Positions 35,206 through 43,102 of a stretch of 64,000 nt of DNA are shown here, one piece after another. The notes beneath the pieces were generated by a model. The model saw only the letters and a program-made list of their open reading frames with translations, was not told the DNA's origin and made no database searches. Position numbers and translations under genes: made by a program. How positions within the stretch are numbered: position 1 is the first letter of the stretch; every line of letters begins with the position of its first letter. The stretch is from an uncultured Nesterenkonia sp. (GTDB taxonomy: Bacteria > Actinomycetota > Actinomycetes > Actinomycetales > Micrococcaceae), in assembly GCA_947494195.1 (NCBI GenBank), contig CANLUC010000001.1, forward strand, positions 62,001 through 126,000, written 5' to 3'.

Positions 35206-35709
35206 GTGGCACTTGAAACCGAACTCGTGATCCCGCACAGCGCGCAGGACATCATCGAGGCCTATGCCGATCGCGACTTCAACGAGCACCTGTCCAAGAA
35301 GGTCGGGGCGAAGCTGCTGAGCTTCGAGGTCAACGGTCCGCTGGATGGCGCCTTCGAGGTCGTCACGGAACAGTCGATGTCGGCGGACAAGCTGCCGGAC
35401 ATCGCCAAGAAGGTCATCAAGGGCGAGGTCAGCGTGCACGTGACCCACTCGTGGGGCGCACCGGACGCGAGCGGCTCGCGCCGGGCGGACACCCAGGTGA
35501 AGATCTCTTCGGCGCCGGTCTCGGCGACTTCGGCACAGAACCTGCATGCGCGCGGGGAGCAGGAGACGCTCTCCACCGTCCGCGGTGAGGTCAATGTGAA
35601 CATCCCGCTGATCGGCAAGAAGATCAAGGCGGCCGCCGAGCCGTACATGCGCAAGTTCGTGGATCTCCAGGCGCGCGAGGTCAGCGCCTGGATCTCCAGC
35701 GGGGGCTGA
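35206..35709 (+). CDS. DUF2505-family protein
   Basis: Protein of about 167 residues matching the actinobacterial DUF2505 family: ETELVIPHSAQDIIEAYAD at the start, then KVGAKLLSFEVNG, and a C-terminus with PLIGKKIKAAAEPYMRKFV. It is thought to adopt an SRPBCC/START-like lipid-binding fold (by family resemblance); function unknown. GTG 35206 is chosen because AAGGAG lies 8 nt upstream; a TTG at 35200 is too close to that site. It is transcribed away from the CaCA gene and converges on pth. Confidence 0.8.
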   Translation: MALETELVIPHSAQDIIEAYADRDFNEHLSKKVGAKLLSFEVNGPLDGAFEVVTEQSMSADKLPDIAKKVIKGEVSVHVTHSWGAPDASGSRRADTQVKISSAPVSATSAQNLHARGEQETLSTVRGEVNVNIPLIGKKIKAAAEPYMRKFVDLQAREVSAWISSGG

Positions 35710-35784
35710 TCACCGCTGGCCAGGGACGCGGCTGATGCGGCTGGGGCACGGCTGGTCCGCCGGCCCAGGACGCGGGCAGCTGCT

Positions 35785-36363
35785 TCAGTGCACCGCGTTC
35801 TGGGCCGCGGTGAGCCCGTCGGCGACGAGGGTCTCCACGGCATCTGCCAGCCGTGAGATGAACAGCGGAAGCTCCTTCTGCTCCGCGGCGCTGAACTTCT
35901 GCAGCACGTAGTCCGCGGTGTCCATCTGGCCGGGGGGTCGTCCGACGCCTGCACGGACCCGCAGGTAGTCCCGGTCTCCGCCCAGGTGGGTGGTGATCGA
36001 CTTCAGCCCGTTGTGGCCGCCCTCGGAGCCGCCGCGCTTGAGCTTGGCACGGCCGAAGTCCAGGTCGACCTCGTCGTGGACCACGATCAGGTTCTCGGTG
36101 GGCACCGAGAAGTAGTCCATCAGCCCGCGCACGGGCTTGCCCGAGACGTTCATGTATCCCTCGGAGATCGCGAAGACGACCTTCGGCCCGCCGGGGCCCA
36201 GCCGCGCCGCGACGGCCTTGGCGCCGAGCTTGGTGCGCGAGTACTTCGCGTCCATTCGGTCGAGGAGTTCATCGAGCACCATGTGCCCGATATTGTGCCG
36301 GGTATGACGATAGCGGGACCCGGGGTTGCCGAGTCCCGCTATCATCCACGTCTGCGAAGCCAT
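35785..36363 (-). CDS. pth: Peptidyl-tRNA hydrolase
   Basis: Protein of 192 residues that frees tRNA from peptidyl-tRNA dropped by ribosomes. All key residues are visible: N13 in AGLGNPGSRY, catalytic H23 in HTRHNIGHMV, N72 in GYMNVSGKPV, D97 in VVHDEVDLDFG and N118 in GGHNGLKSI. It follows rplY by 35 bp, a conserved pair. It also has its own leaderless-type start: TAGGCT 6 nt before the ATG and no ribosome site. Confidence 0.97.
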   Translation of the reverse strand: MASQTWMIAGLGNPGSRYRHTRHNIGHMVLDELLDRMDAKYSRTKLGAKAVAARLGPGGPKVVFAISEGYMNVSGKPVRGLMDYFSVPTENLIVVHDEVDLDFGRAKLKRGGSEGGHNGLKSITTHLGGDRDYLRVRAGVGRPPGQMDTADYVLQKFSAAEQKELPLFISRLADAVETLVADGLTAAQNAVH

Positions 36364-36369
36364 GCTCCG

Positions 36370-36375
36370 AGCCTA
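36370..36375 (-). promoter_or_regulatory. -10 box of a leaderless promoter (pth)
   Basis: TAGGCT on the minus strand, 6 nt before the pth ATG (36363), inside the rplY-pth spacer. Confidence 0.5.
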
Positions 36376-36398
36376 GTGGAGGTTGTGCGACGAGCCGA

Positions 36399-37049
36399 TC
36401 AGGACTCGTTGCCCTCGGAGTTCTCCTCCGACTCACCCTCGGACTCACCCTCGGTGGACTCGCCCTCGGCGTCCTCACCTTCGGTGGTCTCTTCCTCGTC
36501 GCCCAGGTCCTGCTCGGTGGGCTCGTGGATGGAGACGATCGGGGACTCCATGTCGGACAGCGCCAGAGTCACGCCGTCGGGCAGCTGGATGTGCTCCGGC
36601 AGGGCGTTCTCGTCACGGTCGGTGATGTCCACGATCACGTGCTCGGGCAGGTGGGTCGCCTCGGCCTCGACGGAGACGGTGGCCTGCTCCAGGATCCACT
36701 CGAAGCCGACGGCGGGCTCGCCGGTGACCTCGACGTAGACGTCGACGACGACCTTCTCGCCACGACGCACGGTGAGCAGGTCCATGTGATCGATGTTGCG
36801 CTTGATGATCGCACGCTGGATGGCCTTGGGGATGACCAGCTGCTCGGTGCCTTCGATGTCCAGGGTGATCAGCGCGTTGGGGTTACGCACTGCGAGGTGG
36901 GTCTGGTGTCCCGGGAGCGTCACGTGGATGGGCTCTTCGCCGTGGCCGTAGACCACTGCGGGGATGAGGTCATCGCGACGGGCCTTGCGGGCTGCGCCCT
37001 TGCCGAATTCGGTGCGCTTGGTCGCGGGAATGACGATCTTGTCAGCCAT
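36399..37049 (-). CDS. rplY: 50S ribosomal protein L25 (general stress protein Ctc form)
   Basis: Protein of 216 residues: N-terminal 5S-rRNA-binding L25 domain (RTEFGKGAARKARRDDLIPA, VVYGHGEEPIHVTL) plus the C-terminal Ctc/TL5 beta domain (about 100-185). A strongly acidic tail of about 35 residues consists of repeated Glu-Gly-Glu units (EGEDAEGESTEGESEGESEE). The start at 37049 has AAGGAC upstream; a longer open frame lacks support. Upstream (37050-37270, 221 bp) is a GC-poor patch with TATAGT on the minus strand (37229-37234), a possible -10; nothing else is recognisable. In relatives prs lies directly upstream; here it is 15 kb away. Confidence 0.95.
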   Translation of the reverse strand: MADKIVIPATKRTEFGKGAARKARRDDLIPAVVYGHGEEPIHVTLPGHQTHLAVRNPNALITLDIEGTEQLVIPKAIQRAIIKRNIDHMDLLTVRRGEKVVVDVYVEVTGEPAVGFEWILEQATVSVEAEATHLPEHVIVDITDRDENALPEHIQLPDGVTLALSDMESPIVSIHEPTEQDLGDEEETTEGEDAEGESTEGESEGESEENSEGNES

Positions 37050-37270
37050 GGTATTTGTCCTTCGTTGGTTGGATGCGTATTGATCCAGGCCAACGACAAG
37101 TGAAGTCCAGGCTCTCCGCGCGCTGAGCGGCGGGTATGAAGTCCTGCAGTTCGCCTCGTCGATCACGGGGCTGACATCATCGGAAGCGTTTCCACCGACG
37201 TCGCCCCCTCGCCTGGGCACAGCTGTCAACTATACCAGCAGAATCGCTCCTGCTGGGCGGGCGCAGATGA

Positions 37271-37948
37271 TCAGCCGTTCTCGGCGGGCAGGGTGAGCGG
37301 AAAGTCGAGTCGATCCGCGACCTCGTGGGGGCTCATCCCGTGGGCCTCACGCAGGGTGACCGACGGGCCGTCCTCCCCATGGTCGACCAGAAAGACCCCG
37401 TGGTCGGTATAGACCCGACTCACGCAGGCCAGCCCGGTCAGCGGGTAGGTGCAGTCGGCGACGATCTTCGGCGTTCCGTCTTTGGCGAAGAGGGACATCA
37501 TCACGAAGACCTGCTTGGCGCCGATGGCCAGGTCCATGGCTCCGCCCACGGCGGGGATCGCATCCGGGGCCCCGGTGGACCAGTTGGCGAGGTCTCCTGC
37601 GGCAGAGACCTGGAAGGCGCCGAGCACGCAGACGTCGAGGTGTCCGCCGCGCATGATGGCGAAGGAGTCGGCCTGGTGGAAGTAGCTGGCGCCGGGGCGC
37701 TCGGTCACCGGGATCTTCCCGGCGTTGATCAGCTCCTCGTCGATGTCCTCGCCGTGGGCTTCGGGGCCCATGCCCAGCATGCCGTTCTCGGTGTGCAGGG
37801 TGACCTGCTGGTCGGCGCGGAGGTGGTCCGAGACCTTGGTGGGCTGTCCGATGCCGAGGTTCACATAGGAACCGGGGGCGATGTCAGCGGCGACGAGCCG
37901 GGCGAGGTCCTCGCGAGAGAGGGTGCTGGTGCTGTTCTCGGTGCTCAT
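37271..37948 (-). CDS. pcaJ: 3-oxoacid (3-oxoadipate) CoA-transferase subunit B
   Basis: Protein of 225 residues. The catalytic glutamate of family I CoA-transferases is in TLHTENGMLGMGP, and the fold marks are SYVNLGIGQPTKV and GGAMDLAIGAKQVFVMM. It transfers CoA from succinyl-CoA to 3-oxoadipate (or acetoacetate). The adjoining oxoadipyl thiolase and IclR gene favour oxoadipate, so pcaJ is used rather than scoB. The start overlaps the end of subunit A by 4 bp. Confidence 0.85.
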   Translation of the reverse strand: MSTENSTSTLSREDLARLVAADIAPGSYVNLGIGQPTKVSDHLRADQQVTLHTENGMLGMGPEAHGEDIDEELINAGKIPVTERPGASYFHQADSFAIMRGGHLDVCVLGAFQVSAAGDLANWSTGAPDAIPAVGGAMDLAIGAKQVFVMMSLFAKDGTPKIVADCTYPLTGLACVSRVYTDHGVFLVDHGEDGPSVTLREAHGMSPHEVADRLDFPLTLPAENG

Positions 37949-38664
37949 GCGTGCTTGGCCTCCTGGGGATGGTTCTCCGGCTGGCCTTCCGGCCGGGCGG
38001 GATCTGCGCCGAGCGCGGTGACCGTGTCGACATAGATGCCGGGGGTGACCACGTGTTCCGGGTCGATCGATCCCACGGGCACACGCTGCTGGACCTGGAC
38101 GACCGTGTGCGCGGCCGCGGTGGCCATGACCGGGCCGAAGTTCCTGGCGGTCTTGCGGTAGAGGAGGTTGCCGGCGTCGTCGGCGGTGTGCGCCTTGATC
38201 AGCGCCACGTCCCCGCGGATCGGATGCTCGAGCACGTAGTGGCGTCCGTCGATCTCGCGGGTCTCCTTGCCCTCGGCGAGGGTGGTGCCGTAACCCGTGG
38301 GAGTGAAGAAGGCTCCGATGCCGGCGCCGGCGGCGCGCAGCCGTTCGGCGAGGTTGCCCTGCGGGACGAGTTCGAGCTCGATGTCCCCGGCGCGGTAGGC
38401 CTCGTCGAAATGCCAGGAGTCCGACTGCCGCGGGAAGGAGCAGATCACCTTGCGCACGCGGCGCTCCTTGATCAGCAGCGCGAGACCGCGATCGCCCTGT
38501 CCGGCGTTGTTGCTGACCACGGTGAGCCCGGTGGTCCCGGACTCCAGGAGCGCATCGATGAGCTCCATGGGCTGCCCGGCGTTGCCGAAGCCGCCGAGCA
38601 GCACGGTGGAGCCGTCCTGCACTCTTGCGACGGCCTCGGCGGCCGTGTCGACAAATTCAGTCAT
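37945..38664 (-). CDS. pcaI: 3-oxoacid (3-oxoadipate) CoA-transferase subunit A
   Basis: Protein of 239 residues with the subunit-A glycine loop GSTVLLGGFGNAGQP, then SNNAGQGDRGLALL, RVRKVICSFPRQS, QGNLAERLRAAGAGIGAFFT and the late GDVALIKAHTADDAGNLLYR. It pairs with subunit B in a heterotetramer. A ribosome site (AAGGAT) precedes the ATG. It lies 18 bp downstream of the thiolase gene, so thiolase, A and B form one operon read away from the IclR gene. Substrate assignment rests on these neighbours. Confidence 0.85.
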   Translation of the reverse strand: MTEFVDTAAEAVARVQDGSTVLLGGFGNAGQPMELIDALLESGTTGLTVVSNNAGQGDRGLALLIKERRVRKVICSFPRQSDSWHFDEAYRAGDIELELVPQGNLAERLRAAGAGIGAFFTPTGYGTTLAEGKETREIDGRHYVLEHPIRGDVALIKAHTADDAGNLLYRKTARNFGPVMATAAAHTVVQVQQRVPVGSIDPEHVVTPGIYVDTVTALGADPARPEGQPENHPQEAKHA

Positions 38665-38682
38665 CGGTTCATCCTTCGGTTC

Positions 38683-39909
38683 TCAGCTGGTCTGGGTAGC
38701 CGGTGTTGTCCGGGCTGTGGCGTTCTCCAGGACGACGGCGAGGCCCTGGCCCACGCCGATGCACAGCGTGGCCACGCCCCAGCGTTCTCCGCTGGCTTCC
38801 ATGCGCTGGGCGAGGGTGGCCAGCACGCGGGTCCCGGAGGCGCCCAGCGGGTGACCGATCGCGATAGCACCGCCCCAGGCGTTGACGATCTCGGGGTCGA
38901 TGTCCCAGGCGTCCAGGCAGGCCAGGGACTGGGCGGCGAAGGCTTCGTTGAGCTCCACCGCGCCGACCTCTCCCCAGCCGATGCCGGCGCGCTTGAGCGC
39001 CTTGTTGCTGGCCTCCACCGGGGCGTAGCCGAAGTACTGCGGCTCATTCGCGGCGGCCGCCCAGCCTGCGATGCGCACCTTCGGGGTGAGTCCGAGCTGC
39101 TCGCCGCCGGCGGCGGAGCCGAGCCAGACGGCGGAGGCGCCGTCGTTCATCGGGGAGGCGTTGCCTGCGGTGACGGTCCCGTTCTCCGCGCGGAACACGG
39201 TGCGCAGACCGGCGAGCTTCTCCTCGGTGACTCCGGCGCGGATGGTCTCGTCACGGTCCAGGTCCACCCCGGGCACGCTCACGGTGAGGTCGGCGAAGCG
39301 GCCGTCATCCCAGGCCCGGGCCGCCAGCTCGTGGGAGCGCGCGGCGAAGGCGTCCTGCCGTTCACGGTCGATGCCGTACTTCTCGCGCAGCTGCTCGGTG
39401 GCCTCGCCCAGGGAGATGGTCCATTCGGAGGGCATGCGCTCATTGATCAGCCGCCATCCCAGGGTGGTGTTGGCGAGCTGCAGGTTCGCCATCGGGAAGG
39501 GCCGCTCGGTCTTGGGCAGCACCCACGGGGCGCGGGACATGGATTCCACCCCGCCGGCCAGGATGACGTCGGTCTCGCCGAGCGCGATCTGCCGCGCGCC
39601 GGAGATCGCGGCGTCCAGCGAGGACCCACAGAGCCGGTTGATGGTGGTGGCGGGCACGCTCACCGGCAGCTTCGCCAGCAGCCAGGCCATGCGGGCCACG
39701 TTGCGGTTCTCTTCACCGGCGCCGTTGGCGTTGCCGAAGATGACCTCGCCGACGATCTCCCCGGCGTTCTCGGGATCAAGTCCTGGGGCCTGCTCCACGA
39801 GCGTGGAGATCACCAGTTCGGCCAGGTCATCGGGGCGCTGACCGGCGAGGGCTCCGCCGACTTTGCCGAAGGGGGTGCGTACGCCGCTGTAGACGAAGAC
39901 GTCCTGCAT
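38683..39909 (-). CDS. pcaF: 3-oxoadipyl-CoA thiolase (acetyl-CoA acyltransferase)
   Basis: Thiolase of 408 residues cleaving 3-oxoadipyl-CoA to succinyl-CoA and acetyl-CoA. The nucleophile is C94 in NRLCGSSLDAA; the other catalytic residues are H353 in IAIGHPLGASG and C383 in LCIGVGQG (usually CIGGGQG). The start ATG at 39909 has AGGGAG upstream; the longer open frame is unsupported. The thiolase fold does not give chain specificity; the CoA-transferase genes and IclR regulator point to the beta-ketoadipate pathway. Confidence 0.87.
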   Translation of the reverse strand: MQDVFVYSGVRTPFGKVGGALAGQRPDDLAELVISTLVEQAPGLDPENAGEIVGEVIFGNANGAGEENRNVARMAWLLAKLPVSVPATTINRLCGSSLDAAISGARQIALGETDVILAGGVESMSRAPWVLPKTERPFPMANLQLANTTLGWRLINERMPSEWTISLGEATEQLREKYGIDRERQDAFAARSHELAARAWDDGRFADLTVSVPGVDLDRDETIRAGVTEEKLAGLRTVFRAENGTVTAGNASPMNDGASAVWLGSAAGGEQLGLTPKVRIAGWAAAANEPQYFGYAPVEASNKALKRAGIGWGEVGAVELNEAFAAQSLACLDAWDIDPEIVNAWGGAIAIGHPLGASGTRVLATLAQRMEASGERWGVATLCIGVGQGLAVVLENATARTTPATQTS

Positions 39910-39978
39910 GTGAGCTCCCTGCTGGTGGTGTGATGCCTGCGAAGTCTGGGCGCGCACCTTCTGCCACTGGGGCTTTTT

Positions 39979-40008
39979 TGTTCGCTATGCAAACACTTGT
40001 GCGCTATG
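39979..40008. promoter_or_regulatory. Direct repeat, candidate IclR/PcaR operator
   Basis: TGTTCGCTATG (39979-39989) and TGTGCGCTATG (39998-40008) recur at a 19-bp offset, upstream of the thiolase gene and beside iclR. PcaR/PcaU-type IclR regulators bind repeated 10-bp half sites ahead of pca operons. This is the only such pair seen in the window. Tentative. Confidence 0.45.
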
Positions 40009-40059
40009 TGTACTGAGCATAGTCGCGGCGGAGGAGTTTTTCCAGGGGTGCTGGGGTGA

Positions 40060-40908
40060 CTAGGGGCTCTGCGGCACGGTGAGCCGGCCGACGTCGTCGC
40101 CCAGGGACCGGATCAGGTCCTCCACCGTCTCAGCGCAGCGCAGCAGGTGCGGAAGCGTGCGCTTCACGGATTCCGCTGCGGACTCCCGGCCGGCGGAGAT
40201 CGAGGTGTTCAGCGAGAGCAGGATGGAGCCGTGGGTGTCGCGCACAGGCACCGCCACCGAGCGCAGGCCCTCCTCGAGCTCCTCATCCACCACCGCATAC
40301 CCGTCCGCGCGGACGCCGGTGATGATGCCGTGCAGCTGCTCCGGATCGGTGACCGTGCGCCGGGTGAATGCGGTGCGCGGCATCGCCTGCAGCCGGTGCC
40401 GCAGGGCCTCGTCGTCGAACTCGGCCAGCAGCACCCGTCCCATGGAGGTCACGAAGGCGGGGAGCTTGGTGCCCAGCGCGAGGTCGATGCGCATGATGCG
40501 CCGAGTGTGCACGCGGCAGACGTACATCACCTCATCCCCTACCAGCAGCGCGGCGGAACACGACTCGGCCAGCTGCACCGAGAGCTCCCCGAGGGAGGGC
40601 TGCAGCAGCTCGTGCCAGCCCCTCCCCGACCAATATCCCTGCCCGAGGCCCAGCACCTTCGGCGTCAGCTCGAAGACCCGGCCATCGGTGTAGGCGTATC
40701 CCTCGTGCACCAGGGTCAGCAGCATGCGCCGGGCGGTGGCCCGACTGACGCCGCTGCGCCGTGCCACCTCGGAGAGCGTGAGCTTCGGCTCGGCCGCGGA
40801 GAAGGACTCCAGCACCTTGAGCCCGGTGGACAGCGAGCGCACAAACTCGTTGCGCGTGGCGGCCGGCACGGTCGCCTGCACAGAGTCCTGCTGCTGGTCC
40901 TGATCCAT
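40060..40908 (-). CDS. IclR-family regulator, PcaR/PobR-like
   Basis: Protein of 282 residues: an N-terminal winged helix (LTLSEVARRSGVSRATARR, about 43-61) and a C-terminal effector domain (AESCSAALLVGDEVMYVCRV, VTSMGRVLLAE and GLRSVAVPVRDTHGSILLSL). The effector-domain sequence style is that of the protocatechuate group (PcaR/PcaU/PobR), consistent with the adjoining pcaF-pcaI-pcaJ operon and the divergent quiC. TAGGAT 6 nt before the ATG and no ribosome site suggest a leaderless mRNA. Confidence 0.88.
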   Translation of the reverse strand: MDQDQQQDSVQATVPAATRNEFVRSLSTGLKVLESFSAAEPKLTLSEVARRSGVSRATARRMLLTLVHEGYAYTDGRVFELTPKVLGLGQGYWSGRGWHELLQPSLGELSVQLAESCSAALLVGDEVMYVCRVHTRRIMRIDLALGTKLPAFVTSMGRVLLAEFDDEALRHRLQAMPRTAFTRRTVTDPEQLHGIITGVRADGYAVVDEELEEGLRSVAVPVRDTHGSILLSLNTSISAGRESAAESVKRTLPHLLRCAETVEDLIRSLGDDVGRLTVPQSP

Positions 40909-40914
40909 GGCCCG

Positions 40915-40920
40915 ATCCTA
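40915..40920 (-). promoter_or_regulatory. -10 box of a leaderless promoter (IclR gene)
   Basis: TAGGAT on the minus strand, 6 nt before ATG 40908. Confidence 0.5.
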
Positions 40921-40942
40921 CCGAGTGGCTCACCTCATCCCC

Positions 40943-41014
40943 GTTGAGGGGCGGATTCTCCGAGCATCTGCCGCGGTTTTCGGGCTCAACTGCTCGGAAT
41001 TTCCGCCGCTCAAC
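40943..41014. repeat. Intergenic palindrome, family A copy 1
   Basis: Arms 40943-40966 and 40991-41014 pair at 20 of 24 positions, starting GTTGAGGGGCGGATTCTCCG; the loop is 24 nt. It shares GCGGTTTTCG in the loop and TGCTCGGA in the right arm with copies 2 and 3. Unlike them it lies between divergent genes (iclR and quiC), so it is not simply a terminator. Confidence 0.8.
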
Positions 41015-41063
41015 GTTAAGGGTGGGCCTGGGGGTCGCCGAGGCGCACCAGCCATGGGCCAGG

Positions 41064-41083
41064 AATGTAATGTTTGGTACATT
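41064..41083 (+). promoter_or_regulatory. quiC operator overlapping the -10 box
   Basis: A 20-bp imperfect palindrome, AATGTA-N7-GTACATT. Its right end is TACATT (41078-41083), a -10 box 6 nt before the quiC ATG. It matches the site at the TRAP operon promoter in the pattern AATGTA-N6-GGTACRTT (13 of 20 bases). A bound repressor would cover the -10 box. The TetR protein at 51.2 kb is the best candidate. Confidence 0.6.
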
Positions 41084-41089
41084 GCGAGC

Positions 41090-42877
41090 ATGCGCACCTC
41101 TATCGCGACTGTCTGCCTCTCCGGAAGCCTCACCGACAAACTCCACGCCTGCGCCGATGCAGGCTTCGACGGGGTCGAGATCATGGATGCGGACCTCACC
41201 GTCTCCTACGAGTCCCCCGAGGAGATCCGGGCCCTGTGCCAGCGCCTGGGACTGAGCATCGACCTCTTCCAGCCCTTCCGAGACTTCGAAGGGGTCTCCG
41301 AGGAGCTGCTCGCCGAGAATCTGCGTCGCGCCGAGGCCAAGTTCCAGCTCATGAACCGGCTGGGCGCCGACACCATCCTGGTCTGCAGCAACGCCGGGAC
41401 CGCGACCATCGACGACGACGACGTGGCCGCCGCCCAGCTCGGGGCCCTGGCGGACCTTGCCGCCGGATATGGCATCCGCATCGCCTATGAGGCGCTGGCC
41501 TGGGGACGCTACGTCAATGACTACCGGCACGCGTGGCGACTGGTGCAGCTGGCGGACCGCGCGAATCTCGGCACCTGCCTGGACAGCTTCCACATCCTGG
41601 CGCGCGGACACGACCCCGCCGCGATCGAGGACATCCACGGTGAGAAGATCTTCTTCCTCCAGCTTGCCGATGCGCCCCAGCTCGACATGGACGTCCTTTC
41701 CTGGAGCCGGCACCATCGCCTGTTCCCCGGCGAAGGCTCCTTCGACCTGAGCAGCTTCCTCACCCATGTGCTCAAGGCCGGATACACCGGACCGCTCTCG
41801 CTGGAAGTCTTCAACGACACCTTCCGGCAGACCGATGTCACCGGTACGGCCGCACATGCCCGACGGTCCTTGACCTGGCTGGCGGATCGCACCTCGGAGG
41901 CCAACGGCTGGAGCGACGATCGCCTCCCCGCCGCGCAGGCCCCGCGCAGCGTCGACTTCGTGGAGATCACCGGCAGCGACCTCGGTCAGGCCGACGAGAC
42001 CCTGAACCAGCTCGGCTTCAGCTTCCGCGGCAAGCACCGCACCAAACAGGTCCGGCTCTGGACCATGGGCTCGACCCGGGTCATCCTCAACGAGCAGAGC
42101 CAGCAGCCCGAGCCTCACCTCTCCGCGATCGGGCTGCTGGTCGACGACGCCGGCCAGGCCCTTGCTCGCGGAGCCGCCCTGGGCGCCCCGGTCGTGTTCC
42201 GCCGGACCTACGCCGGGGACCACGAGCTCAAGGCCCTGGGAGCCCCGGATGGCACGGTGATCTATTGGAACGACGCTCCAGCCGAGGACACCTGGGTCAG
42301 CGAATTCCACGGCGGGCAGCCAGCGCTGGACTCCACGCACGCCGTGGACCACATCAACCTCTCCTATCGCTGGCACGAGTTTGAGGAGACGGTGCTCTTC
42401 TTCCACAGCGTGCTGGGGCTCGAGGCGCAGGCCCCGGAGAACGTGCCCAGCCCGCAGGGGCTGATGCGCAGCCAGGTCATGCGCACCGCGGACGGCACGG
42501 TCCGTCTGCCGCTGAACCTTGCACCTCCCACCGCCCCCCTGCCGCCCCGGCATATCGCCGTGACCTGCACCGATATCATCGGACTCGCGCAGGACGCACA
42601 TGACCGAGGGCTGCATTTCCTCAAGATCCCGAACAACTATTACGCCGACCTCGAGGCCCGCTTCGGGCTGGACGCTGAGTATCTGGCACGGCTCAAGGAG
42701 CTCAACCTGCTCTACGACCGCGATGAGCAGGGCGAGTTCATCCACTTCTATACGCCGAGCATTGGCGGACTGTTCCTGGAGATGGTCCAGCGCGTCGGCG
42801 CCTACGACGGCTACGGGGCGGCCAACGCCCCAGTCCGCCTCGCCGCCCAGCGCCGCCAGCCCCAGCTCCTGCGCTAG
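41090..42877 (+). CDS. quiC: 3-dehydroshikimate dehydratase fused to an HPPD-like domain
   Basis: Protein of about 595 residues. Residues 1-275 form an AP-endonuclease-2/xylose-isomerase TIM barrel with metal ligands in IAYEALAWGRYVNDY, GTCLDSFHILARG and LSLEVFND. From about 295 on there is a VOC domain pair like 4-hydroxyphenylpyruvate dioxygenase, with metal ligands in AVDHINLSYRW, FIHFYTPS and LFLEMVQR. This two-part form is known for bacterial QuiC-type dehydratases, which turn 3-dehydroshikimate into protocatechuate. The start at 41090 is the leaderless position behind TACATT; no ribosome site is present. The pca genes and the shikimate dehydrogenase nearby fit this role. Confidence 0.87.
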   Translation: MRTSIATVCLSGSLTDKLHACADAGFDGVEIMDADLTVSYESPEEIRALCQRLGLSIDLFQPFRDFEGVSEELLAENLRRAEAKFQLMNRLGADTILVCSNAGTATIDDDDVAAAQLGALADLAAGYGIRIAYEALAWGRYVNDYRHAWRLVQLADRANLGTCLDSFHILARGHDPAAIEDIHGEKIFFLQLADAPQLDMDVLSWSRHHRLFPGEGSFDLSSFLTHVLKAGYTGPLSLEVFNDTFRQTDVTGTAAHARRSLTWLADRTSEANGWSDDRLPAAQAPRSVDFVEITGSDLGQADETLNQLGFSFRGKHRTKQVRLWTMGSTRVILNEQSQQPEPHLSAIGLLVDDAGQALARGAALGAPVVFRRTYAGDHELKALGAPDGTVIYWNDAPAEDTWVSEFHGGQPALDSTHAVDHINLSYRWHEFEETVLFFHSVLGLEAQAPENVPSPQGLMRSQVMRTADGTVRLPLNLAPPTAPLPPRHIAVTCTDIIGLAQDAHDRGLHFLKIPNNYYADLEARFGLDAEYLARLKELNLLYDRDEQGEFIHFYTPSIGGLFLEMVQRVGAYDGYGAANAPVRLAAQRRQPQLLR

Positions 42878-42902
42878 CCCCCGATGCGTTGAACTCCTCT
42901 GC

Positions 42903-42974
42903 GTTGAGCGGCGGATTCTCCGACTACTTCATGCGGTTTTCGCCTCGAAGTGCTCGTAGATTCCGCCGCTCAAG
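42903..42974. repeat. Intergenic palindrome, family A copy 2
   Basis: Arms 42903-42930 and 42947-42974 pair at 23 of 28 positions (left arm begins GTTGAGCGGCGGATTCTCCG). The 16-nt loop includes GCGGTTTTCG. It lies between quiC and the GltS-type gene, both on the + strand. A stray GCGTTGA just upstream (42886-42892) looks like a partial extra left end. Confidence 0.8.
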
Positions 42975-43102
42975 GCCGGGGGCGGCTCGGGGCGCACGGA
43001 CCTCCAGAGCCCCTCAACCCTGGTGACCCGCGGCTGAAGTGTGGTTTCATTCTCCCCACATGCAGGGCCGCCGGCGCGGCCCACTTCGGAGAGGGGCATC
43101 CG

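Noticed and set aside
35704-35760. 26-bp imperfect repeat after the DUF2505 gene (GGCTGAT...)
   Set aside because: Only short blocks match and gaps are needed; GC-rich low complexity is enough to explain it.
37050-37270. Riboswitch or L25 leader upstream of rplY
   Set aside because: I see a possible -10 (TATAGT) but no conserved RNA fold that I can name.
40532-42745. Open frame of 737 codons on the minus strand across iclR and quiC
   Set aside because: It runs through two well-supported genes and their promoters and shows only antisense composition.
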